Source: Xenorhabdus doucetiae
GTDB taxonomy: Bacteria; Pseudomonadota; Gammaproteobacteria; Enterobacterales; Enterobacteriaceae
Reading direction: 5' to 3'
Length of the DNA stretch: 64,000 nucleotides
Assembly (NCBI RefSeq): GCF_000968195.1
Contig: NZ_FO704550.1
Location: 3,968,001-4,032,000, forward strand
Shown piece by piece: positions 1 to 8,969 of this stretch (the first letter of the stretch is position 1; every line of letters starts with the position of its first letter). The notes beneath the pieces are model-generated. The model did not search any database. It saw only the letters and a list, made by a program, of their open reading frames with translations, and was not told where the DNA came from. Position numbers and translations under genes: made by a program.

Positions 1-787
1 CGTTCGCCATCGGTGCCGCCGTGATGGTGTGCCAGACCGCATGACGGCGCAGGGAATACCCGATCGGTGAGTCGGGATGCCGTTCACACAGCAAATCGGC
101 GACGGTCATCAAGGTCTGCTTCCACGCCTTGTCGCTCGAACTGTTGACGTCAACGTCCGGTATCGGTGCCACTTCACCGCCCTGTGGCGCTGGCGCTGTG
201 GGTTCGGCTGTCGATGCCGGCGCCGGCTTGATTTCCACCGGTACGGCTTCCGGCTGACGGTTATAGCGAATGCGCAGTTGGTCAACGTCTTTGGCCAGTT
301 CGCCTTCATGGGCATGCCAGCATTGGGCGAGGTGTGCCAATGCCCCTTGTGCCTCATCCCGTTCACTTTTGCTTGCCCGTTCAATAAAACTGCCTTGGGC
401 AGCGTCAAAGCGCTTGAGGACTTGCTGGGCCATCCGACGTTTTAACTGGGGTTTGGTCGGCCAACCTTTTTCCCAGTAGTTTTTGACATAATCGGCCAAC
501 AGTTCCATGGCGAGGATCAATTCCGCCGGGTTGCCGACATGCTGCAACGTCCGCAGCAGATGCACCACCAGGCGGAAGTCTTTGCTGTTTTCTCTCAATA
601 CTTGCAATGCCTGACGCTGTATCGCTTCAACATCCAGCGAGCCATGTGACAGCGAACCAAATTTCATCATTTCGCTGTCAATGTATTCCCAAGTGGGATC
701 GTTATCTGCCAGTCCCTTGCCAATCTGTTCGTCGGACAGAGGTGCCAGCAGGGAGCCGAACCAGTCGAATTGTGTTCTGATGTCCAT
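1..787 (-). CDS. tssA: T6SS protein TssA (VasJ/ImpA type), C-terminal part cut by window edge
   Basis: An open frame starts at the ATG complementary to 785-787 and runs off the left edge, giving about 262 residues. The N-terminal region (LLAPLSDEQIGKGLADNDP, then DYVKNYWEKGWP near residue 110) matches the ImpA_N domain of TssA proteins, which cap the T6SS sheath-tube and prime its assembly. A Pro/Ala/Glu-rich linker follows at about residues 185-225 before the start of the C-terminal helical part. It begins 5 nt after the vasI stop, so it is translated within the same operon. The position after vasI is that of vasJ in Vibrio cholerae. The C-terminal subtype cannot be judged because it lies outside the window. 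Confidence 0.85.
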   Translation of the reverse strand, partial: MDIRTQFDWFGSLLAPLSDEQIGKGLADNDPTWEYIDSEMMKFGSLSHGSLDVEAIQRQALQVLRENSKDFRLVVHLLRTLQHVGNPAELILAMELLADYVKNYWEKGWPTKPQLKRRMAQQVLKRFDAAQGSFIERASKSERDEAQGALAHLAQCWHAHEGELAKDVDQLRIRYNRQPEAVPVEIKPAPASTAEPTAPAPQGGEVAPIPDVDVNSSSDKAWKQTLMTVADLLCERHPDSPIGYSLRRHAVWHTITAAPMAN

Positions 788-792
788 GTCGA

Positions 793-1461
793 TTACCAAC
801 GGCAGGCAGCGCGTAATGGCTTCGCGGCCTGCTCCAACTGAGAAATGTTAAAGGTGACCTGACTGCCATTACTGCCCGTCACGCTCATCCGGTCGCTGTT
901 CATCAGGCGCTTGATTTCTTCAATGCCCGGCAAGCCACGGCTGGATTCCCACAAGTAACCCTGTTCCCGCACGAACCATTCCGTCCGGTACTCGGTTCTG
1001 TCGGTGGTCACGGTGACCACCCCTGAATCCACGGGCTTAGGCAGTGCCACCTGTAAGCGGGTGATACTGTCAATACAACTCAGCATTAATACCGGGCGCG
1101 GCGGTGGTACGCCCAGTGCGGGCGTGGTCAGGATAACGGGGGACGCCCCATTCTCTCCCTGCGTCACCATGAAGCTGGTCGAGTAGTCGGTACGTTTCAT
1201 CTCCTGCTCCATCGCCTGCCGCCATAAAGGCCCCATATTTTCGATAGGAATGTGTACCGTTTTGAACTTGAGGTTATTCAACGCACGGTCATAGCAGGCC
1301 AGCCGGATCAGGGGCGACGGCTCAAAACGGCATTTATGCAGTTCATCTAAATTTTGCTCTTCCTTTACCGTGACCCCTTCCTGAGCTTCGACCCGCTCCG
1401 CCAGTGTGGGATCGCCTGCCAATGACGCAAGCAATGAACTGATAATTAAAACAATATTCAT
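793..1461 (-). CDS. vasI: T6SS-associated protein VasI/TagO family
   Basis: A 222-residue protein with a short hydrophobic N-terminus (MNIVLIISSLLASLA) that looks like a signal peptide, followed by a cysteine-containing region (HKCRFEPSPLIRLACYD) typical of the VasI/EvfG/TagO family of T6SS accessory proteins. Its start overlaps the stop of the vasH-like gene by 4 nt (ATGA), so translational coupling is likely. Family members are exported; proposed roles concern the membrane complex or associated effectors, but the function here is inferred from family and position only. The order vasH-vasI-tssA matches V. cholerae VCA0117-0119. Confidence 0.8.
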   Translation of the reverse strand: MNIVLIISSLLASLAGDPTLAERVEAQEGVTVKEEQNLDELHKCRFEPSPLIRLACYDRALNNLKFKTVHIPIENMGPLWRQAMEQEMKRTDYSTSFMVTQGENGASPVILTTPALGVPPPRPVLMLSCIDSITRLQVALPKPVDSGVVTVTTDRTEYRTEWFVREQGYLWESSRGLPGIEEIKRLMNSDRMSVTGSNGSQVTFNISQLEQAAKPLRAACRW

Positions 1462-2261
1462 AATCTACACCCGTATTTAGCCAGTTTGTAAACCAACGTC
1501 CGCTGGGCAATACCCAGACTTTGGGCAATCAATCGGGTGTCGTTACCCAACTGACGCTGACGTTGAACCAACACGGCGCTTTCAAATTCTTCTATGGCCT
1601 TTGGCAGATTATCGATATGACTGTAATCCACGGAGATACGGCTGACGGCCGCCGGGTTTTTCGACTCACTCAGGGAAGCCAGCAGTTCATCCAGTTGTTT
1701 TTCTTTTTGGCGTTGAACCTGAAATACCTGACGGATTTGGCGTAACTGTCCGCGCAGTTGTTCGAGTTCCTGCAATTTTTTCAGGCGATGCTGCATGACG
1801 TGGCAATAGATGCCGAACATGTTTTCATTGTTGATGAAATGCTGGACATGTTCGGCAAAGATGACGATCACACCGCAAGACTGTTCATTGCAGTCAAACA
1901 GGGGGATGCCATATAACCCACAGTTATGCGGCAGTTCTGCAACAAACGTGCGGAAGTGAGGATCATCAATGCGTGCCCCGTGATTCAGGGAATCCCAAAC
2001 AATGGGGGTTCCCTTGCGTAATACCTGTATCAATGGGTTATTGACGTCATCAATATCCACTTGCAACCGGCGTGAACTGGTTTGCTGTGGCTCCGGCAAG
2101 TTGTAGCATTCCAACCTGTTCTCGTTAATATTCAGCAGGAAAACCAACAGGGCATCAAAACGCGAGCTCGAGCTATGGCTGACCTGCAAAAAATGGTTAA
2201 CCAGTTGTTCTATAGTGTCATTTTCCAATAACGCTAACGCGCTTTTCAGCCGCTGTTTCAT
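1458..2261 (-). CDS. VasH-like T6SS regulator lacking the AAA+ domain
   Basis: 267 residues. The N-terminal half (about 1-150) resembles the GAF-type sensor region of VasH. Residues about 155-195 are a Glu/Gln/Arg-rich segment likely to form a coiled coil. The C-terminus (about 220-267) is a Fis-type helix-turn-helix (NDTRLIAQSLGIAQRTLVYK). The sigma-54-interacting AAA+ ATPase domain (GESGTGKE, GAFTGA), which in VasH lies between these parts, is absent, and the length is about half of the usual ~530 residues. The frame is intact, with 1-nt (TAATG) and 4-nt (ATGA) overlaps to its neighbours, so it looks maintained. It could bind DNA but should not remodel sigma-54 polymerase. Confidence 0.75.
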   Translation of the reverse strand: MKQRLKSALALLENDTIEQLVNHFLQVSHSSSSRFDALLVFLLNINENRLECYNLPEPQQTSSRRLQVDIDDVNNPLIQVLRKGTPIVWDSLNHGARIDDPHFRTFVAELPHNCGLYGIPLFDCNEQSCGVIVIFAEHVQHFINNENMFGIYCHVMQHRLKKLQELEQLRGQLRQIRQVFQVQRQKEKQLDELLASLSESKNPAAVSRISVDYSHIDNLPKAIEEFESAVLVQRQRQLGNDTRLIAQSLGIAQRTLVYKLAKYGCRL

Positions 2262-4993
2262 TATTCTGCCTCCTCAACCTCTGCATGGAATTCGTGTTCA
2301 GCCACGCTTAAACGAATAGCCTTGATAGGTGTACCCGCCGCCATTTTCTGCAACAACAGCAGGGAAACCGGTGGAAGCAGGGCACCATCGATGATGGACT
2401 CCAACATACGGGCACCATTTTCCGCACGGGTCGCGCGTTGCAGGATCTCTTCGGATACGTCGTCGCTGATGGTGACTTCTGCGTTGAAACGTTGCGTCAG
2501 CAGGGTATCCAGTCGAGCCAGTTTGCCCTGAATGATGGTTTTCAGGGTTTCATGACCCAACGGCAGGTAAGGGATCACTTCCATGCGCGCCAACAGGGCG
2601 GGTTTGAAGAACGCGGCTAATTCCGGGTAAAGCAGGTCGTTGATCTGCTCCGGCTGCCCGGCATGGTCTACGATGGTTTGATAGCCCAGATTCGATGTCA
2701 GGAAGAACACGACGTTTTTACAGTCGATGATGCGCCCTTCCCCATCCGCCAACTCCCCTTTGTCGAACGCCTGATAGAACAAGTTCAGGACGTCAGGGTG
2801 CGCTTTTTCCACTTCATCCAACAAAACAACGGAATACGGTTTCTGGCGAATGGCTTCGGTCAGGACACCCCCCTCGCCGTATCCCACGTAACCCGGAGGT
2901 GAACCAATCAGACGGGAAACGGTGTGTTTTTCCTGAAACTCGGACATGTTGATGGTGGTGAGGTATTGACGGCCACCAAACATCAATTCCGCAATTTGCA
3001 GGACGGTTTCCGTTTTGCCGACACCACTTGGCCCGACCAACAGAAATGCCCCAAGCGGACGCCCCGGACGGCGCAAATCTGCACGCGCGGTCAATAAGTG
3101 TTTATGCAAACACTGGATCGCCATTTCCTGCCCTTTGATGCTTTGCCCCAAGTGGGTTGGCAGTTCGGTGACGATGGACAGTTCGCTTTGTGACAAGCGG
3201 TTTAATGGCACGCCAGTCCACTCAGCAATCACCGCAGCAATTTGGGTTTTGTCCACATGCGGGGAGACCAGCGTTTGTTTCTGCTGGAGTGCGGCCAGTT
3301 GTGCATTAAGTTCGGCCAGTTTCTCAATCAGAGATTGTTCATCGTCAGCAATGGTTTCATTTGCTTCTTCGTTTACTTCGGCATTTTCAGCAAGTTGTTC
3401 AGCCACTTCTTCCGCAATATCGCCCACCGCTTTTTCAGCGAGTTCAGCGACTTCAACTCGTTCAGCTTCAACTGGTGCATCGCCAGACAGCAATTGGCTG
3501 CGCAGTTCGATGATCTGTTGCACCAATGCCTGCTGCTGTTGCCAGTGGTTTTCCAGCTCAACCAGTTGTGCCTGAATCTCTTCCTGCTGGTCTTGCAATT
3601 CGTCCAAGCGGTCAGCATGGACGTTCAGCCCCATGCGCTGCTCTCTCTCCAGTACGTCGATTTCCATCTGCATCTGGTGCAGTTCGGTTGTCAACGAGGA
3701 GATTTGACGCGGGGGTGAAGTCAGGTTAATCGCAACACGGGCACAGGCGGTATCCAGTACATCAATGGCTTTATCCGGCAATTGACGACCGGAAAGATAA
3801 CGGTCACTCAATACCGCAGAGGCTTTCAGGGCTTCATCATCAATCAGTACACCGTGTGCTTGCTCGTAAATGGCACGCAAGCCACGCATGATGATGGTCG
3901 CTTCATCCGCGGTTGGCTCCGAAACTTTCACCAACTGGAAACGACGGGACAGCGCGGCGTCTTTCTCGAAATACTTTTTGTACTCGCTCCATGTCGTGGC
4001 GGCGATGGTTTTCAGTTCACCGCGTGCCAGAGCCGGTTTCAGCAGGTTGGAGATATCCAAACCGCCCGCTTGGTTGCCGGCACCAATCAGGGTATGGGCT
4101 TCATCAATAAACAGGATGATGGGTTTTGGCGATTGGCTAATTTCCGCCATGATGCCTTTGAAACGTTTTTCAAATTCACCTTTAACCGCGGCTCCCGCCT
4201 GCAATGCCCCCAGATCCAGTGTCATCAGTTCGCTGTTACGCAATTTATCCGGTACGCGATCGTGAATAATGCGCAGTGCCAGACCTTCAATCAGGGCACT
4301 TTTACCGACCCCGGCCTCACCCACAACGATGGGATTGTTTTTGCGGCGACGGCACAAGATGTCGATCATCAGGTCGATTTCGTTATCGCGGCACAAAACC
4401 GGATCCAGCTTGCCCTGACGCGCTTGCTCAGTCATGTTCTGGGTAAAGCGTGCCAGCAGGCTGTCACTGTTCGCCGGATGTACACCTTGTCCCTCTTTAT
4501 CGCTGGCAGCAAAAGGCTGCTCAGCCGAGCCATTCGTCCATTCAGCAAAGTTTTGGCGTAATAATTCGCGGTTGATACCTGCCAGCAAACGTGCCGTTTG
4601 TGGTGCCAGATAACGCAGTGGGCTGAACAGCAACGCAATCAGCAGCACGCCGCTGCGCAGTTCCGTGTGTTGCATCTCGGTGGAAGCCAACAGCCAGCTA
4701 TCTTGCAACCACTCCACCAGCATGGGGGAAAAATTGGGGTAAGACTGCACCAGCGATTGATGGTGTGTCATGACCTGATCAAGTTGTTCTTTCAACAGAT
4801 CTTTATCGATATCGGCTTTATTCAGGATCAGTCGCACATCACTGAGTGGCGTATCGATCATTTGCAGCAATAGCTGTGCAACCGTGATTTCAGGTTGTTG
4901 CTGACTGACACAAGATGCCACCGCGGCTTCCAGTGCATGGCGTGTCATCGGGTTTAAACGATTTACAAGGGTTGGCAAATCAATCTGGATCAT
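2261..4993 (-). CDS. tssH: T6SS AAA+ disaggregase TssH (ClpV)
   Basis: A 910-residue Clp/Hsp100 ATPase that disassembles contracted TssB-TssC sheaths in the cytoplasm so that subunits can be reused. Features: Clp N-domain (about 1-150), first AAA+ module with Walker A GEAGVGKS (225-232) and Walker B LFIDEAH (294-300), a coiled-coil middle domain, and a second AAA+ module with Walker A GPSGVGKT (654-661) and IGSPPGYVGYGEGG. The middle domain carries an Ala/Glu-rich acidic stretch at about 508-552 that looks like an insertion relative to typical ClpV. It is followed by the vasH-like gene with a 1-nt stop/start overlap. Confidence 0.97.
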   Translation of the reverse strand: MIQIDLPTLVNRLNPMTRHALEAAVASCVSQQQPEITVAQLLLQMIDTPLSDVRLILNKADIDKDLLKEQLDQVMTHHQSLVQSYPNFSPMLVEWLQDSWLLASTEMQHTELRSGVLLIALLFSPLRYLAPQTARLLAGINRELLRQNFAEWTNGSAEQPFAASDKEGQGVHPANSDSLLARFTQNMTEQARQGKLDPVLCRDNEIDLMIDILCRRRKNNPIVVGEAGVGKSALIEGLALRIIHDRVPDKLRNSELMTLDLGALQAGAAVKGEFEKRFKGIMAEISQSPKPIILFIDEAHTLIGAGNQAGGLDISNLLKPALARGELKTIAATTWSEYKKYFEKDAALSRRFQLVKVSEPTADEATIIMRGLRAIYEQAHGVLIDDEALKASAVLSDRYLSGRQLPDKAIDVLDTACARVAINLTSPPRQISSLTTELHQMQMEIDVLEREQRMGLNVHADRLDELQDQQEEIQAQLVELENHWQQQQALVQQIIELRSQLLSGDAPVEAERVEVAELAEKAVGDIAEEVAEQLAENAEVNEEANETIADDEQSLIEKLAELNAQLAALQQKQTLVSPHVDKTQIAAVIAEWTGVPLNRLSQSELSIVTELPTHLGQSIKGQEMAIQCLHKHLLTARADLRRPGRPLGAFLLVGPSGVGKTETVLQIAELMFGGRQYLTTINMSEFQEKHTVSRLIGSPPGYVGYGEGGVLTEAIRQKPYSVVLLDEVEKAHPDVLNLFYQAFDKGELADGEGRIIDCKNVVFFLTSNLGYQTIVDHAGQPEQINDLLYPELAAFFKPALLARMEVIPYLPLGHETLKTIIQGKLARLDTLLTQRFNAEVTISDDVSEEILQRATRAENGARMLESIIDGALLPPVSLLLLQKMAAGTPIKAIRLSVAEHEFHAEVEEAE

Positions 4994-5002
4994 GGCGACG
5001 TC

Positions 5003-5773
5003 CTATCTCAATAAGTTACTTAGCTGCTTTAATATGTCTTGGGTTTGATCACCGAGGCGAATGGCATAAAAGCTGTAAATCGCCACCAGCAATCCCACGC
5101 TAATGCAGAACAGGTGCTTGATCGTCCATCGTCTGCTCAGGCGATAACGCGCATTGCTCTCGTTGACGTTGATATACAGCGTGGTCGGCGGCGTATCCCC
5201 GCGCAGTGAGTGAAGCTGTTGCTGCAAGCGGCGGAACAGGCGCTCAAAGTCATCACTTTTCTGGGTGCTGACTTTGTAACGGCCGCGATACCCCAGACAG
5301 AGGCAGAGGTAAATAAACTCCAGCAGATGCTGGTAGCGCTGTGCCTCTCCCATCAGACGTTCAAGCAATACGAAGACCTTTTCACCTCCCCAAGTTTCAT
5401 TGTGGAAGTGCACCAACAGTGATTGTTTCAACCAACCATTTTGGCTGTTCCAGCCGTGCCCCAACGCGGTTTCATCAATGAAGGTGCACAGTACGTAACG
5501 GAATGAAACAATCGCGCCGGGTTCATAACCCTTGGTTTGCAGATACTGCTCAATGGCACGAATGTCAGTAACAACCTGTTGGTAAAGCTTGTCTGGCAGT
5601 GCCTGATCCGTCATGTCCTGCAAACGCAAAACCATCCCCAGCAAGGGGGTGGCGGCATCGATCATTGGGTTGAGGCTTTCACCACGCAACGGGAGCTGAT
5701 ACTGGCGCTGAAACGTTTTCGGCGTTTCAGACTGTTTTTCCAGTGACGGACTGTCAACATTGATATCACTCAT
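5003..5773 (-). CDS. tssL: T6SS inner-membrane protein TssL (DotU family)
   Basis: 256 residues. The cytoplasmic DotU domain (about 25-200; FIDETALGHGW, WGGEKVFVLLERL, YLCLCLGYRGRY) is followed by one C-terminal transmembrane helix (about 220-240) and a short periplasmic tail. TssL forms the TssJLM envelope complex with the lipoprotein TssJ and TssM and contacts the TssK baseplate. There is no OmpA-like peptidoglycan-binding extension, so peptidoglycan anchoring would need another protein. tssK ends 2 nt upstream of its start, consistent with co-translation. tssM is not in the window and, by comparison with Vibrio, should lie left of tssA. Confidence 0.96.
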   Translation of the reverse strand: MSDINVDSPSLEKQSETPKTFQRQYQLPLRGESLNPMIDAATPLLGMVLRLQDMTDQALPDKLYQQVVTDIRAIEQYLQTKGYEPGAIVSFRYVLCTFIDETALGHGWNSQNGWLKQSLLVHFHNETWGGEKVFVLLERLMGEAQRYQHLLEFIYLCLCLGYRGRYKVSTQKSDDFERLFRRLQQQLHSLRGDTPPTTLYINVNESNARYRLSRRWTIKHLFCISVGLLVAIYSFYAIRLGDQTQDILKQLSNLLR

Positions 5774-5775
5774 GA

Positions 5776-7128
5776 TTATTCCTTACCGCCCCTGATAGCC
5801 CAGAGCTGCATATCTAAGTCAGGGAAATCCCCGGACACGTGGAACGCGATGGAATTTCCTTGCTGGATCTCTTTCCATGCCGGGCTTTTCTGATCCAGAC
5901 GGAAATAGGTATATCCAGAGTGATAAGGCAACTGGCGAGGTGCAGCGGACAGGGCAATCAGCGGTACGCCCGGTAACTGAACGCTGACCAGATCGCGAAT
6001 TCTTTCCATCGAGGTCACTTTGGTCTGCTGGACAAATTGACGGCGCAACTGTTCCTGCGGGGTGCTGGCGCTGATTGCCAGGACGAATTCGGCTTTGCGC
6101 AGCAGATCGTTGTCGTGGAGCGTTGCCACACGAATGCCACCTTCGTTCTGTTTCAGCGCAATCGAGGTGGCACGCGGTGTCAGCACCACGTTCAACGCAT
6201 CACGAATGCCGTGCATCACATCCTGGAAGGTATCGGTCAGGTTATTGTGGTCATACGCCAAGACATTGCCCGGCAGACGGGTTGCATCGGTGAAGGTTCG
6301 CAATTCACCACACGTCTGGAGCAGCTCGGTATATAAATGCAGCGGATGCAGAACGGTTTGTTTTGCATAATGGTTGAACAACGGCTGAACACGGTTGAGC
6401 AATTGCAGCATCATAAATTCGGCCACATCCGCCACCCCTTGCTGACCCGGCGAACCAATGCGTTTAGCCAGTGTTCTTGAACGTTCTGTCAGCAGGCCAT
6501 CAATTTCCACCATGAAACGCTTGAGTTTGTCAGCCACGAAGATCGACAAGCAGGTTGGGATAAATTCGTTATCCAAAACGATGTTGCCATCTTTTTGCTT
6601 TTCTTTGATGCGGCACAGTGGAATGGAGGTGTAAGCACTCATGTCCTCGGAACCTTGCATCAGCACCGGTGTCAACTGGGCCAGATTAAAGATTGAGGAA
6701 TCCCCGCCTTTGGTATGCAGGTCACGGATATCAGTGGGCAGTTCCCGATAACGCACCGCACTTTGCGTTTCTGCATCCCGATCAGCAATTTCCCGGATCG
6801 TATCGCTGGACATTGGCAACGCCAGATAAATCTCTTTACTTTTCAGATCATTGGTATTCTCGATATCCAGCGGTTTTGGCAGTAAATCTTGGCTGGGCGC
6901 AGAGAAAACCGTGCCATCCGGCATGATGCCGCTGACTTCGGTGATCCCAATACGCCCCAGTTTGAGTAAATCATCATTGATACTCAGAGAGCTGAAACCG
7001 TGGGCATAAGGTGTTAATACTGAAACCAGGCTATGTGCCAGATAATCAATGTGTTTTTGTTGTTGCTGAAAATGTTGTGGTTTGATGAATAACCCTTCGT
7101 GCCAAATCACCCGATTTTTACCTGGCAT
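5776..7128 (-). CDS. tssK: T6SS baseplate protein TssK
   Basis: 450 residues, the usual family length, with the typical N-terminus (VIWHEGLFIKPQHFQQQQ) and conserved core. TssK is a trimeric baseplate component that connects TssF/TssG wedges to the TssL/TssM membrane complex; its architecture resembles phage receptor-binding proteins. The start is preceded by an AGGAGG-type ribosome site that overlaps the end of tssJ, 2 nt away. Position between tssJ and tssL is canonical. Confidence 0.97.
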   Translation of the reverse strand: MPGKNRVIWHEGLFIKPQHFQQQQKHIDYLAHSLVSVLTPYAHGFSSLSINDDLLKLGRIGITEVSGIMPDGTVFSAPSQDLLPKPLDIENTNDLKSKEIYLALPMSSDTIREIADRDAETQSAVRYRELPTDIRDLHTKGGDSSIFNLAQLTPVLMQGSEDMSAYTSIPLCRIKEKQKDGNIVLDNEFIPTCLSIFVADKLKRFMVEIDGLLTERSRTLAKRIGSPGQQGVADVAEFMMLQLLNRVQPLFNHYAKQTVLHPLHLYTELLQTCGELRTFTDATRLPGNVLAYDHNNLTDTFQDVMHGIRDALNVVLTPRATSIALKQNEGGIRVATLHDNDLLRKAEFVLAISASTPQEQLRRQFVQQTKVTSMERIRDLVSVQLPGVPLIALSAAPRQLPYHSGYTYFRLDQKSPAWKEIQQGNSIAFHVSGDFPDLDMQLWAIRGGKE

Positions 7129-7130
7129 GA

Positions 7131-7685
7131 TTACTCCTCCTCTTTTCTAAGTTCGACGTCGTTATTTCTGACATGCACCAAGATGTGATAATGGCGGCCG
7201 ATGTCTTTTACCCGGATGATCTTTTTCCATTCAGATTGATTTGCATCTGCATAGTGAACGATGACACCGATGTAACGGTTTTTCTTTTCCAATGTAATCC
7301 GTTCCAGAGGCTTGTATTGCCCCGGCAACAGGGTGTAATCCTGATGATCGATATAGTTTTTCCCCAGTGCCTTTTCGAGTTTGTCGCTTTCAAGCTGGCC
7401 ATAATCCGCCGCCAGAAAACGAGAATCTTCACTGAGATAAACCAGATTCATTTCAACAGGAGCCGCTTCACCGCTTTCATTGGGGTTGATGTCGGGTTCG
7501 GCCAGCAATGTAATGTTGGCAACAGAAGCCTGTTCATCGGGTTGCCCTACCGGTGTGGAAGGGTCCCAAATGACTTGGCCCACTTTTTTTGTTGCGTTCC
7601 ATGCACTGCTACAGCCGTTTAGCAACATCACTGACAGCAATAAAATCCCTACAGCCCATAGACGGCGACTAGCGGAATGTGTCAT
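7131..7685 (-). CDS. tssJ: T6SS outer-membrane lipoprotein TssJ
   Basis: 184 residues when started at the ATG at 7685. This start gives a clean lipoprotein signal (RRLWAVGILLLSVMLLNGC, lipobox LNGC), whereas an upstream in-frame start adds 17 residues that bury the signal. The remainder (VNITLLAEPDINPNESGEAA, later VNLVYL- and QYKPLE-like elements) fits the transthyretin-like fold of TssJ, which anchors the periplasmic part of TssM to the outer membrane. It overlaps the 3' end of the fha gene by 17 nt. Confidence 0.92.
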   Translation of the reverse strand: MTHSASRRLWAVGILLLSVMLLNGCSSAWNATKKVGQVIWDPSTPVGQPDEQASVANITLLAEPDINPNESGEAAPVEMNLVYLSEDSRFLAADYGQLESDKLEKALGKNYIDHQDYTLLPGQYKPLERITLEKKNRYIGVIVHYADANQSEWKKIIRVKDIGRHYHILVHVRNNDVELRKEEE

Positions 7686-8964
7686 TGCTGGATTCCTCCA
7701 AGCCCTGACGCAATGCGCGGTCATAAGCCTGCTCATACACCTCGCGGAATAATTTTTCGAATCCTTGCTGGCGGCTGGACGCTAATTCGCGGTAATAGTT
7801 GGTGTACATTTCCCACGCCCAGGAAGCATCTTTATTCCTGACTTCGTTGCTACGACGATAATGCGAGAAACGACGGAGTAATTGCTCTGGCGAAAAGGCG
7901 TCCAGCATGGTGTCCAGCGCGGCAGAAATCGCTACCCGGTTGGCCTGATAGTGCAATTGCAGGTTTTGCAGGCTTTCTGCGACCGCGGCCGGCGCAGAAA
8001 GATGAACCGGGCTTTTCTGATCAGAGAACATCACCTGCATGGTGGTGTCATAATCCATATTCAGACGCAGCGGGTTATCTTCAATCGGCCGGAGCTGCTT
8101 ATCACGCAATCCATGTTGTTCACGCTGGAGCGCCAATAAACCCTCGATGGCGGCTTTCATGGTTTTGCCCATCTCTTGCAGGAAATCATTCGCCTGCTGG
8201 CTGTCATGCAGGGGCAAACGCGCTTCCAGCCCGCGCATAAGCGGGGTAATGGCGACATGATCCACATCCATATCTTCGTACTGCCGATCGGAAGCGATAT
8301 CCGGTAAATCCAGGAACTCCTGATCCATAACACTGCCTCGGTTATCAGAAATAGGGTTAGCAAATGGGGGGGATTGATAATGATCCGGCGGCAAAAGTTG
8401 CTCCGTATCATCAGCCTCAACCTGAGGTTTCAACGTGGTCAGGCTCTCGCTATCCAGTACCCGCAGTGGATCATCGCTGAAACGGTGCATCACCGTTGGC
8501 GCAATGCTTTCATCGTGGGCAAACACCGATTTTTGTGCGGGAACGCCTTCCATCATGGCATCCAGCGGATTGCTGTGGCTGGAAACCAGCGAGTCAGGTG
8601 ATATTGTTGACGGATCAACACGATCTGTCTCAGATAAACTGATGTGGACCTTGATCGACAAATTGCCGACCTTGATTTGATCGCCTTGTTGTAACAGGAT
8701 CAAACCCGACTCCGGTGCCAAAGTGGCGTTATTGATTTGTGCGGATTCCGCAAGCATTTGCAGACAAAATGCGCCGTCCTGCCACTTAATGGCGAATTGT
8801 GACGGGCAGACATTGCCCTGCTGATCCTGCACAGACCAAAGGTGACTTTCACTGCTGCCGACCGTACCGCCCTGTGTCGAAAACTGACAATTAGCGGATT
8901 TACCACTTTCTAGCTGTTCACTATTCAGAACCCGCAGTGAAAGGATGGGTTGATGTTTTTCCAT
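7669..8964 (-). CDS. tagH: T6SS FHA-domain protein (TagH/Fha family)
   Basis: 431 residues from the ATG at 8964; an upstream in-frame start would overlap tssG, while this one leaves a 5-nt gap. The N-terminal ~100 residues form an FHA phosphothreonine-recognition domain, though with a divergent SxxH-like region. The middle (about 110-220) is low-complexity. The C-terminal ~200 residues (from about LMRGLEARLPLHDSQQANDF to FREVYEQAYDRALRQG) match the T6SS-specific FHA C-terminal domain. In Pseudomonas and Serratia such proteins act in threonine-phosphorylation control of assembly; no PpkA kinase or PppA phosphatase gene lies in this window, so phospho-control here is unproven. Confidence 0.9.
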   Translation of the reverse strand: MEKHQPILSLRVLNSEQLESGKSANCQFSTQGGTVGSSESHLWSVQDQQGNVCPSQFAIKWQDGAFCLQMLAESAQINNATLAPESGLILLQQGDQIKVGNLSIKVHISLSETDRVDPSTISPDSLVSSHSNPLDAMMEGVPAQKSVFAHDESIAPTVMHRFSDDPLRVLDSESLTTLKPQVEADDTEQLLPPDHYQSPPFANPISDNRGSVMDQEFLDLPDIASDRQYEDMDVDHVAITPLMRGLEARLPLHDSQQANDFLQEMGKTMKAAIEGLLALQREQHGLRDKQLRPIEDNPLRLNMDYDTTMQVMFSDQKSPVHLSAPAAVAESLQNLQLHYQANRVAISAALDTMLDAFSPEQLLRRFSHYRRSNEVRNKDASWAWEMYTNYYRELASSRQQGFEKLFREVYEQAYDRALRQGLEESSNDTFR

Positions 8965-8969
8965 AGTCG

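Noticed and set aside
3782..4561. Long plus-strand open frame of 259 codons opposite tssH
   Set aside because: It is the antisense shadow of the conserved first AAA+ module of tssH and has no protein-like composition or ribosome site.
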